Shown here one piece after another: positions 1 to 5,881 of a stretch of DNA of 5,881 nucleotides (the first letter of the stretch is position 1; every line of letters begins with the position of its first letter). Made by a program: the position numbers and the translations under genes. The notes under the pieces are model-generated. The model saw only the letters and a program-made list of their open reading frames with translations. It made no database searches and was not told the origin of the DNA. The DNA lies in the NCBI GenBank assembly GCA_016200155.1, contig JACQFG010000236.1, forward strand, positions 20,137 through 26,017, written 5' to 3'. The stretch comes from Planctomycetota bacterium. Its GTDB lineage: Bacteria > Planctomycetota > Planctomycetia > Gemmatales > Gemmataceae.

Positions 1-19
1 TTCGGCGTTGCGGCTAAAC
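1..19. repeat. Possible right half of a GCTAAAC-type hairpin repeat, cut by the window edge
   Basis: Bases 9-19 read TGCGGCTAAAC. This matches the right arm of the complete hairpin at 2607-2620 (TGCGGGCGCTAAAC) if three bases are missing, and it has the same CTAAAC end. As in the full copy, it lies upstream of a gene in the same orientation. The left arm, if there is one, would lie before base 1 and cannot be seen. An 11-base similarity with a gap could be chance, so this is tentative. Confidence 0.3.
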
Positions 20-21
20 AC

Positions 22-53
22 TTGACAAACGCCATTGTTTTCGACACCATATC
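22..53 (+). promoter_or_regulatory. Candidate sigma70-type promoter upstream of gene 1
   Basis: A perfect -35 consensus TTGACA lies at 22-27, in a stretch that is AT-richer than the genes. The -10 box is weak: CACCAT at 45-50 (17-nt spacer) matches TATAAT at only three of six positions, and CATATC at 48-53 (20-nt spacer) does no better. A good -10-like word, TGTAAT, is at 56-61, but it is 28 nt from TTGACA. The position, 60-100 nt ahead of the first gene of the apparent operon, is sensible. The exact promoter cannot be fixed from sequence. Confidence 0.28.
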
Positions 54-107
54 TTTGTAATCTCCCGCCACCGACCGTATCGATTTTCGCTTCTTGCCAG
101 CTGACTT

Positions 108-112
108 GAGGA
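108..112 (+). promoter_or_regulatory. Shine-Dalgarno site of gene 1
   Basis: GAGGA at 108-112 lies 7 nt before the ATG at 120. An in-frame TGA at 102-104 closes the frame upstream, so this site and that ATG together fix the start of gene 1. Confidence 0.6.
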
Positions 113-119
113 CATCGCG

Positions 120-2558
120 ATGGGCCGCATCTCGCTATTTGCGTGGTTGTTCTTCCTCCCCGCGTTGGCATCGGCGCAAGTGCCGACCGCGGCGTTGCAG
201 AAGCTCTCGACCTACCCCGCGCAGATCGACTTCACCGGGCCGCGCGACGAGCAGCGCGTCGGCGTCGTCGGCGAATACGCGGACGGACGAACCTGGGACC
301 TAGGCCGGACCGCGAAGCTCACCAGCGCCAATCCTAAGATTGCCGAAGTCGGCGCCGACGGCATTGTGCGGCCCGTCAACGATGGGCAGACGACGATCAC
401 CGTCGCTGCGAACGGGAAAAGTGAATCGATCCCTGTCAAAGTGAAGAACGCAGCGAAGGACATCCCCGTCAGCTTCAGCCGCGAGATCGTGCCGATCCTG
501 ACGCGTTTCGGCTGCAATGGCGGCGCGTGTCACGGGTCGCAGCATGGCCGGGGCGGGTTCAAGCTGAGCCTGTTCGGGTTCGATCCGCTGTTCGATCACG
601 CGCAGATCGTGCAGAGCGCCGAAGGACGGCGCGTGGTGCTGTCCGATCCGGAGCGCAGCATTCTCCTGATGAAGCCCGCGCTTCTCATGGAGCACGGCGG
701 CGGCGAACGCTTCAAGGTCAACTCGCGTGCCTACCATCGATTCAAATCCTGGCTTGAAGACGGCACCCCCGAGGCGAGCACGAAGGACCCCGACGCGACC
801 GCAATCGAGGTCTGGCCGCCGCGCCGCATCATGGTCCCCGGCGAGCAGCAACAACTCTTGGTGAAAGCGACCTGGCGCGACGGCAAGATCGAAGACGTCA
901 CGGCCACCGCACAGTTCGACTCGCTCAACGACGCCGTTGCCGCCGTCACGCCGGACGGGCTTGTCACGGCGAAAGACCGCGGTGAGACGCACATCATGAT
1001 CCGCTTTGCCGGTCAGGCAAGCGTTGCGCAAGTGACGTTGCCGTATGCGAAGTTCGAGAAGTATCCGAATCTTGCCAGGAACAACTTCATCGACGAGAAG
1101 CTGATCGCGAAGTGGCAGGACCTCGGCCTGACGCCGTCGCCGCTGTGTGCCGACGAGGAGTTCTTCCGCCGCATCCATCTCGATGCGATCGGCACCATGC
1201 CGACGCCGGATGAGATCCGCGCTTTTTTGGCGGACAAGTCGGCGGACAAGCGGACCAAGGCGATCGACAAGGTGCTGGCCCGGCCGGAATTCGTCGACTT
1301 CTGGGCTCTCAAGTGGGGCGACCTCCTGCGCATCAATCGCGATTCGCTCAACGAGCGCGGCATGTGGAGCTTCCACAACTGGGTCCGCGCCCAGATCCGC
1401 GACGCTCGGCCCATCGACGAGATGGTCCGCGATATCGTCACGGCCGAGGGGAGCACTTACACCGAAGGCCCGGCCAATTACTTCATGACCTCGCGCACGC
1501 CGTCCGACTGGGCCGAGACGACGTCGCAGCTTTTCCTCGGCGTGCGCATCGGCTGTGCGAAGTGCCATCATCATCCGTTCGAGAAATGGAGTCAGGACGA
1601 CTACTACGGCATGGCCGCGTTCTTCGTTCGGCTCGGCACCAAGAACAGCCAGGAGTTCGGCATCTTCGGCCGCGAGCAGGTCGTCTATCTCAAGTCGATC
1701 GGCGAGCAGACACATCCGCGCAAGGGGGGCGTCGTCAAGTCTCGGCCGTTGGATGGTGGCGACATGAACGACCCGATCGATCGCCGCATCAAGCTCGCGG
1801 ACTGGATGACGTCGCCGCAGAACCCGTTCTTCGCGAAGAACATCGTCAATCGCTTCTGGGGCTACACGATGGGCCGCGGGTTGGTCGAGCCGCTCGACGA
1901 TATGCGCGCGACGAACCCGGCCAGCAATCCGGAGTTGCTCGACGCGCTCGCTGCCGATTTCGTCAAGCACAAATACGACCTCAAGCACCTGCTGCGCACG
2001 ATCATGAATTCGCGAGCCTACCAGCTCAGCTCGATCCGGATTCCGAGCAACGAGAAGGATTCGGCAAACGTCCACTACACGCGCTACACCGTGCGCCGAT
2101 TGACGGCGGAGCAGATGGCCGACGCGATCGATTTCGCCACGGGGACGCGCGAGAAGTACGCGGGTTTGCCGCTCGGCACGCGCGCGATCCAGTTGCCCGA
2201 CTCCGGTGTGAAGTCGTACCTGCTCGACGTGTTCGGCCGGCCCGCTCGCCAGATCACCTGCGAGTGCGAACGGACGACCCAGCCGAACATCGCGCAGGCG
2301 ATGCACCTCCTGAACGGCGATGCGCTCAACAAGAAGCTCGCCAATCCGACGGGGCGAATCGACACGCTGCTCAAGGCGAAGAAGACGCAGGAACAGATCA
2401 TCGAGGAGCTGTACCTGGTCACGCATTCACGCGTGCCGAACGCCGACGAGATCGATCGGGCGAAGCGTTTTGTGCGCGAGGCGCCGACGCCGCGCGAGGG
2501 GTTGCAAGATTTGCTGTGGGTGCTGCTGAATTCGCGCGAGTTCACGTTCAATCATTGA
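120..2558 (+). CDS. Exported Big_2 / PSCyt1-like / DUF1549 (PSCyt2) / DUF1553 (PSD1) protein
   Basis: This 812-aa protein has the architecture of a large planctomycete-specific family whose biochemical role is not known to me. Residues 1-19 form a signal peptide (hydrophobic core LFAWLFFLPAL, cleavage likely ASA|Q), so it should act in the periplasm or at the cell surface. Residues about 25-108 are a Big_2 Ig-like domain. A PSCyt1-like segment follows with C132-x4-C137-H138 in the context CNGGACHG. A second Big_2 domain spans about 228-307. DUF1549 runs from about 322 to 505 and ends in C479-AK-C482-H483 followed by HHPF and QDDYYGMAAFF. DUF1553 spans about 551-805 and includes NRFWGYTMGRGLVEP. 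C-x2-C-H is the classical covalent haem c motif; C-x4-C-H is a rarer variant, so its haem binding is inferred. The start is secure: the ATG has a Shine-Dalgarno site and the frame is closed by a stop 16 nt upstream. The protein looks full length with no frameshift. It is the first gene of the apparent three-gene operon. The family is confident; the function is not. Confidence 0.93.
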   Translation: MGRISLFAWLFFLPALASAQVPTAALQKLSTYPAQIDFTGPRDEQRVGVVGEYADGRTWDLGRTAKLTSANPKIAEVGADGIVRPVNDGQTTITVAANGKSESIPVKVKNAAKDIPVSFSREIVPILTRFGCNGGACHGSQHGRGGFKLSLFGFDPLFDHAQIVQSAEGRRVVLSDPERSILLMKPALLMEHGGGERFKVNSRAYHRFKSWLEDGTPEASTKDPDATAIEVWPPRRIMVPGEQQQLLVKATWRDGKIEDVTATAQFDSLNDAVAAVTPDGLVTAKDRGETHIMIRFAGQASVAQVTLPYAKFEKYPNLARNNFIDEKLIAKWQDLGLTPSPLCADEEFFRRIHLDAIGTMPTPDEIRAFLADKSADKRTKAIDKVLARPEFVDFWALKWGDLLRINRDSLNERGMWSFHNWVRAQIRDARPIDEMVRDIVTAEGSTYTEGPANYFMTSRTPSDWAETTSQLFLGVRIGCAKCHHHPFEKWSQDDYYGMAAFFVRLGTKNSQEFGIFGREQVVYLKSIGEQTHPRKGGVVKSRPLDGGDMNDPIDRRIKLADWMTSPQNPFFAKNIVNRFWGYTMGRGLVEPLDDMRATNPASNPELLDALAADFVKHKYDLKHLLRTIMNSRAYQLSSIRIPSNEKDSANVHYTRYTVRRLTAEQMADAIDFATGTREKYAGLPLGTRAIQLPDSGVKSYLLDVFGRPARQITCECERTTQPNIAQAMHLLNGDALNKKLANPTGRIDTLLKAKKTQEQIIEELYLVTHSRVPNADEIDRAKRFVREAPTPREGLQDLLWVLLNSREFTFNH

Positions 2559-2565
2559 TACTCCC

Positions 2566-2621
2566 CGTTTAGCGCCCGCAGGATGCCATGCGAACGCGTG
2601 GCGTCATGCGGGCGCTAAACG
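2566..2621. repeat. 56-nt near-perfect intergenic hairpin, GTTTAGC...GCTAAAC type
   Basis: The left arm 2566-2580 (CGTTTAGCGCCCGCA) is the exact reverse complement of the right arm 2607-2621 (TGCGGGCGCTAAACG), giving 15 perfect base pairs. After one G-A mismatch (2581/2606), pairing resumes for 10 more pairs (2582-2591 with 2596-2605). Two of these are G-U in the + strand RNA (2584/2603 and 2589/2598). The tip is a GAAC tetraloop at 2592-2595. In all, 25 of 26 opposed positions pair. It starts 7 nt after the stop of gene 1 and ends 15 nt before the preferred start of gene 2. There is no following T run, so it is not a standard intrinsic terminator. It could be a REP-like dispersed element, an mRNA-stabilising or processing stem within the operon, or a protein binding site. 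The structure is seen directly; the role is unknown. Confidence 0.9.
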
Positions 2622-2626
2622 AAGAT

Positions 2627-2631
2627 GGAAG
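2627..2631 (+). promoter_or_regulatory. Shine-Dalgarno-like site that decides the start of gene 2
   Basis: GGAAG at 2627-2631 lies 5 nt before the ATG at 2637. An earlier in-frame ATG at 2625 has only GAAG directly abutting it and overlaps the site, so 2637 is preferred. The site begins 6 nt after the base of the long hairpin, so that structure could affect ribosome access. Confidence 0.45.
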
Positions 2632-2636
2632 CTGCT

Positions 2637-4244
2637 ATGCGTCTGATTGTCATCGGCATTACTTTGATCACCGCCACTCCGGCGTTCGCGCAGGACGTCA
2701 CCTACTGGCAAGACATCCGGCCTATCTTCCGCCGGCACTGCACCGCGTGCCACAGCGGCAAGACCGTGCGCGAAGTGTCGGTCTCCGGCGGCCTCGCGCT
2801 TGACACGTTTGACGCGATCAAGAAAGGCTCCAAACGGTCGGTCGTCATGCCGGGCAGCAGCGAGAAGAGCTTGCTGCACGAACTGCTGATCACGACCGAC
2901 GTGAAGAAACGGATGCCGCTCGAATCCGATCCGCTTTCGAAAGAGAAGATCGCCCTCGTGAAGAAATGGATCGACACCGGAGCGAAGGAAGGCACGCCGC
3001 CTGCGGAAATCGCTGTCATCCCGTCCAAGAAAGCCGTCACACGCAAGCTGGACGTGACATTGCCGACGACGATTCCGGCGTCGGGCATTCCGTTCGGCCT
3101 CAAGGCGACCGGCAAGCTCGATCTGGCGATGAAGATCGGCCCGCTCGCGCCGATCACCGCCGTCGCGTTCAGCCCCGATAACAAGATGCTCGCCGTCGGC
3201 AGCTATGGCCAGGTCGTCGTGTGGGATTTGACGACCGCGGCCCCGGTCAAGGTGCTGACGAACGTGCTCGGCGCCGTCAATGATATTCGCTTCAGCAACA
3301 AGGGGGACATTCTTGCGGTCGGCGGCGGGCAACCTTCCGCCAAGGGAGATTTGCGCCTCTATCAAACCAGCGACTGGAAGCTGCTCGCCGTCCTGCGCGG
3401 CCACGACGACGTCGTCTTCTCGCTGGCGTTCCATCCCGACGGCAAACGGCTCGCGTCTGCCAGCTTCGATCACACGGTTCGTCTCTGGAGTCTCGACAGC
3501 TATGCCCAGCTGCGCGAGTATCACCATCATTCCGATTTTGTCTATGCACTCGCGTTCAGCCCCGACGGCAAACAGATGGTTTCCGCCAGCAAGGATCGCA
3601 CCGTCGCCCTTGTCGATGTCGAGACGGGCCGCAGCGTCTTCACCTACAGCGGCATGGAACAGGACGTGATGGCCGTTGCGTTCCATCCGGACGGGAAGTC
3701 GCTCGTATCTTCCGGCTTCGAGTCGAACCTCTTCTGGTGGAACGCCGGGACCGGTGAACGCATGGGCAAGGCCGTCGCGGGCCACGGGATCGCCACGCAT
3801 GAACTCGCATACTCCAAGGACGGCAAGCGCCTCGTCTCCGCCGGCGCGGATCGCACGGTGCGTACCTATGACGGCGCGTCGTTGGCACTTGTCAAAGTGC
3901 TTCCGGTTGGGTCGGTGACTTACGCGGTCGCCATCAGCAACGACGGCAAGCGCATCGCGTCTGGCAGCTTCGACGGCTTCGTGCGCGTGTGGGACGAACC
4001 CAGTGGCAAGCATCTCGCCACCCTGTTCGCACTGGCCGGCGAAAACGATCAGTACGACTGGCTCGCGATGACGCCGGAAGGATATTCCGCCGGCAGCGAC
4101 AAGCTCCTTGCCCTGGCTCGCTGGCGGATCAACGCTCAGGAAGTTCCGGCGGCGCTGGCGTGGACCGCCCTACGTCAGCCGCAAAACGTGGCGAAATCGC
4201 TGCGCGGCGAAGCGGTGGGGGCGCCGGTGTTTGACAAGAAATGA
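2637..4244 (+). CDS. Exported PSCyt1 cytochrome c - WD40 seven-bladed propeller fusion
   Basis: This 535-aa protein starts with a signal peptide (MRLIVIGITLITATPAFA, cleavage near residue 18 or 19), which supports the ATG at 2637 over the one at 2625; a TAA at 2616-2618 closes the frame upstream. Residues about 20-120 form a PSCyt1 domain. It has the motif C35-TA-C38-H39 for covalent haem c, preceded by DIRPIFRRHC. M93 in KKRMPLES is a candidate distal haem ligand, and the domain ends with the family's usual LVKKWIDTGA. After a linker, residues about 170-465 hold seven WD40 repeats (signatures such as AFSPDGK and AFHPDGKRL), enough for one closed beta-propeller. The tail contains DWLAMTPEGY (from residue 474) and an RWR motif, a pattern I associate with planctomycete WD40 proteins. 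Likely role: an exported electron-transfer module attached to a protein-binding platform, perhaps docking on the gene 1 product. That pairing is inferred from context only. Gene 3 starts 9 nt downstream, pointing to co-transcription. Confidence 0.92.
   Translation: MRLIVIGITLITATPAFAQDVTYWQDIRPIFRRHCTACHSGKTVREVSVSGGLALDTFDAIKKGSKRSVVMPGSSEKSLLHELLITTDVKKRMPLESDPLSKEKIALVKKWIDTGAKEGTPPAEIAVIPSKKAVTRKLDVTLPTTIPASGIPFGLKATGKLDLAMKIGPLAPITAVAFSPDNKMLAVGSYGQVVVWDLTTAAPVKVLTNVLGAVNDIRFSNKGDILAVGGGQPSAKGDLRLYQTSDWKLLAVLRGHDDVVFSLAFHPDGKRLASASFDHTVRLWSLDSYAQLREYHHHSDFVYALAFSPDGKQMVSASKDRTVALVDVETGRSVFTYSGMEQDVMAVAFHPDGKSLVSSGFESNLFWWNAGTGERMGKAVAGHGIATHELAYSKDGKRLVSAGADRTVRTYDGASLALVKVLPVGSVTYAVAISNDGKRIASGSFDGFVRVWDEPSGKHLATLFALAGENDQYDWLAMTPEGYSAGSDKLLALARWRINAQEVPAALAWTALRQPQNVAKSLRGEAVGAPVFDKK
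3141..4022 (+). repeat. Seven tandem WD40 repeats inside gene 2
   Basis: The conserved core (V/L/I)-(A/R)-(F/Y/I)-x-x-(D/K)-(G/N) recurs with its first hydrophobic codon at 3162, 3285, 3423, 3549, 3675, 3804 and 3927. The intervals are 41, 46, 42, 42, 43 and 41 codons, as expected for WD40 blades. The third to fifth repeats are the most alike in DNA, for example GCGTTCCATCC at both 3426 and 3678. Repeat 2 carries a short insertion (GGGQPSAKGD). Seven repeats suffice for a complete propeller without a partner. Confidence 0.85.
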
Positions 4245-4253
4245 CACAAAATT

Positions 4254-5881
4254 ATGGTTCACAAAATCATCATGAAATCGATTCACGCTGCGTCTGTTGT
4301 CGCGTTGCTGATCGTCGTCGGGCCGATCGCGGCGCAGACGTCCTTCCCGATGATCACGCACGCCTACCCCGTCGCGCTGCAGCGCGGCACGACGGCGGAC
4401 GTTGAGGTCGCCGGGCAGATGAACTTCGCCGGCGCGTACAAGGCGCTCTTCGAAGGCGTCGGCGTCACGGCCGAGGTGTCGAGCCCGCCGGGCACGACGC
4501 TCAAGAGCGTCAAGATGAAGGTCACCGTCGCCAAGGACGCGCCGCTCGGCGTGCGCGAGTTTCGCATCGCCACGTCGCTCGGCATCTCCACCGTAGGGCA
4601 ACTGCTGATCGTCGATGACCCCGTCGTCCTGGAGTCGGCCGCGAACAATACGGTCGCGCAGGCCCAGGCCGTCAAGCTGCCGTGCGTCCTGGCGGGCAAG
4701 CTCGAAGTCGTCGAGGACCTCGATTACTTCAAGTTCGATGCGAAGGAAGGCGAGATCGTCACCTTCGAGATGTTTTGCGCACGCATTCAGGACAAGATCC
4801 ACGACCTGCAAAAGCACGCCAAGCCGATGTTGACGCTGTTCGACAGCGATGGCCGGGAGCTGGCGGCGAATGACACTTTTTTCTTTGCCGACCCGATGTT
4901 GAGCTACAAGATTCTGAAGACGGGGACGTATTACCTGCAAGTGCGCGAATCGACGTTCGACGGCGATCCGCGCTGGGTGTACGCCGTCGTCGCGACCAAC
5001 AAGCCGTACGCCTCGCACGTTTTTCCGATGGCGGGCAATCCCGGCAAGACGATCCAGGTCGAGCCGATCGGCTCGGCGCGCGTTGCTGCGCCGCAAGCGG
5101 CACTCAAGGTTCCCGACAAGTTGGGCGTGCAGCAGATTCAGCTTGACATCGACGGCGTCAAGACGAACCCCGCGACGTTCATCGTCAGCGATTTGCCGCA
5201 GTTCATCGAGCAGGAGCCCAACGATGAGCCGGCGCAGGCCAACCGCGTCACGCTGCCGGTCGGGATCAACGGCAGGATCGGTAAGAAACGCGACATCGAT
5301 CACTTCATCTTCGACGCCAAGAAGGGCAAGGCGATCCGCTTCGAGCTGAAGGCCCGCCGCTTCGGCACGCTGCTCAACTCCTCGCTGCACGGCATCCTCG
5401 AGATCATGAACGCCAAGGGGGACATCGTTGCATCCAATGATGTGTCGCATGGCCAGGAGGCATCGCTGGTGTTCACGCCGACGATTGACGGCGACTACAT
5501 CGTGCGGATTCGCGATCTCAACAGCAAGGGGAGCGAGTCGTCGGTCTACTACCTCGAAGCCGACTTCGCCCGGCCTGACTTCACGCTGCGCTGCGATCCC
5601 GACAAGGCGATGATCGGCCCCGGCACGAGCACCTCGTGGTACGTCCACGTCGTCCGGCAGAACGGCTTCACCGGCCCGGTGCAGATCGACGTCAAGGGAT
5701 TGCCGAAGGAAGTGACGGTCAGCCCGCTGACGATTCCGGCGTCGATGACCCAAGGTCTCATCGTGTTGACGGCGGCGCCGAACGCGGGATTGACGGCGGC
5801 GGATGTCGAGATCGTCGGCGCCGCGAAGGCCAAGACGCTCGACGGCAAGGAAGAAACGCTGGTGCGCGGCGTCACGCCCAA
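4254..5881 (+). CDS. Exported protein with two PPC domains (partial, 3' end outside window)
   Basis: At least 542 codons are open and run off the right end. The N-terminus is a signal peptide (core SVVALLIVVGPIAA, cleavage probably before Q28). Residues about 30-123 form a beta-sandwich-like domain with YPVALQRGTTADVEVAG and PLGVREFRIAT and ending VDDP, a pattern recurring in planctomycete surface proteins. PPC domain 1 spans about 125-249 (DYFKFDA from D157, GTYYLQVRES). PPC domain 2 spans about 318-437, opening with E321-PNDEP and holding D347-IDHFIFDA and DGDYIVRIRD. An Ig-like segment follows (PGTSTSWYVHVVRQNGFTG). PPC domains are non-catalytic beta-sandwiches of secreted proteins, so binding or scaffolding is the likeliest role; a catalytic domain beyond the window is possible. 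The start is uncertain: ATG 4254 and ATG 4272 both give credible signal peptides and neither has a clear Shine-Dalgarno site. An in-frame TGA at 4242-4244, the stop of gene 2, limits the start. Confidence 0.87.
   Translation, partial: MVHKIIMKSIHAASVVALLIVVGPIAAQTSFPMITHAYPVALQRGTTADVEVAGQMNFAGAYKALFEGVGVTAEVSSPPGTTLKSVKMKVTVAKDAPLGVREFRIATSLGISTVGQLLIVDDPVVLESAANNTVAQAQAVKLPCVLAGKLEVVEDLDYFKFDAKEGEIVTFEMFCARIQDKIHDLQKHAKPMLTLFDSDGRELAANDTFFFADPMLSYKILKTGTYYLQVRESTFDGDPRWVYAVVATNKPYASHVFPMAGNPGKTIQVEPIGSARVAAPQAALKVPDKLGVQQIQLDIDGVKTNPATFIVSDLPQFIEQEPNDEPAQANRVTLPVGINGRIGKKRDIDHFIFDAKKGKAIRFELKARRFGTLLNSSLHGILEIMNAKGDIVASNDVSHGQEASLVFTPTIDGDYIVRIRDLNSKGSESSVYYLEADFARPDFTLRCDPDKAMIGPGTSTSWYVHVVRQNGFTGPVQIDVKGLPKEVTVSPLTIPASMTQGLIVLTAAPNAGLTAADVEIVGAAKAKTLDGKEETLVRGVTP

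Noticed and set aside
1..60. Frame 1 open from base 1 to a TAA at 58-60, as the tail of an upstream gene
   Set aside because: Nineteen codons without a recognisable motif, overlapping a TTGACA box and an AT-rich stretch, are not enough to call a coding end.
300..2426. A 708-codon open frame on the - strand opposite gene 1
   Set aside because: It is rich in R, D and V with no recognisable domain, and the + strand frame has clear domains along its whole length. Long antisense frames are expected opposite GC-rich genes.
1313..2572. A 419-codon + strand frame inside gene 1
   Set aside because: It is an alternative frame of the DUF1549/DUF1553 coding region, R/H/A-rich, with no motif or plausible ribosome binding site.
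2566..2621. Reading the intergenic hairpin as an intrinsic terminator
   Set aside because: The right arm is followed by GAAGATGG rather than a T run, and on the other strand the stem is followed by GGGAGTATC, so neither direction fits.
2588..2803. A 71-codon + strand frame starting inside the hairpin
   Set aside because: It overlaps the start and haem motif of gene 2 in another frame and has no recognisable protein features.
3068..3083. 16-base identity GACGATTCCGGCGTCG shared with 5729-5744
   Set aside because: Both encode TIPAS in a similar beta-rich context with the same codon preference. Nothing flanking is shared, so it is likely coincidence.
3885..3900. Small perfect inverted repeat GCACTT-GTCA-AAGTGC
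   Set aside because: Six base pairs inside the coding region of a WD40 blade is within chance for a window of this length, and its position suggests no role.
2604..4013. A 469-codon open frame on the - strand opposite gene 2
   Set aside because: It is a compositional shadow of the WD40 gene: low-complexity R/D/A-rich translation with no signal peptide or motif.
4242..4256. Stop-codon readthrough joining genes 2 and 3, which are in the same frame
   Set aside because: Only TGA plus three codons separate them, but gene 3 begins with its own signal peptide. A fusion would place that hydrophobic segment internally, and no readthrough signal is visible.
4170..5753. A 527-codon open frame on the - strand opposite gene 3
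   Set aside because: It overlaps the end of gene 2 and all visible PPC domains on the + strand, and its translation is biased and domain-free.

Overview
The window looks like a piece of a planctomycete (phylum Planctomycetota) chromosome. The DNA is GC-rich (about 60% by eye). All three genes on it encode exported proteins built from domains typical of that phylum: the 'planctomycete cytochrome' domains PSCyt1 and PSCyt2/DUF1549, PSD1/DUF1553, Big_2 Ig-like domains, WD40 propellers and PPC (bacterial pre-peptidase C-terminal) domains. Family assignments were made by eye from motifs, with no database search.

Layout, all on the + strand. Bases 1-119 are a leader. It begins with what may be the right half of a hairpin repeat (1-19), then has a TTGACA box (22-27) and a Shine-Dalgarno sequence (108-112). 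Gene 1 (120-2558, 812 aa) is a Big_2 / PSCyt1-like / Big_2 / DUF1549 / DUF1553 protein with two possible haem c sites. A 56-nt, almost perfectly paired hairpin (2566-2621) nearly fills the gap to gene 2. Gene 2 (2637-4244, 535 aa) is a PSCyt1 cytochrome c domain fused to a seven-bladed WD40 propeller. After a gap of only 9 nt, gene 3 (from 4254, running off the right end) has an N-terminal beta-sandwich, two PPC domains and a further Ig-like segment.

The same orientation, short gaps and shared export signals suggest one operon making a periplasmic or cell-surface set: two cytochrome-type proteins that may carry three haems between them, a protein-binding propeller, and a beta-sandwich adhesion or scaffold protein. 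No catalytic hydrolase domain is visible, and the physiological substrate of such sets is unknown to me. As I remember the family, DUF1549/DUF1553 genes often have a DUF1501 gene next door. None lies inside this window.

The least expected item is the 56-nt hairpin with the terminal signature GTTTAGC...GCTAAAC, and the hint of a second copy at the left edge. It looks like a member of a dispersed intergenic hairpin family or an operon-internal RNA element, and it is the part most worth following up. The rest is typical planctomycete accessory gene content.
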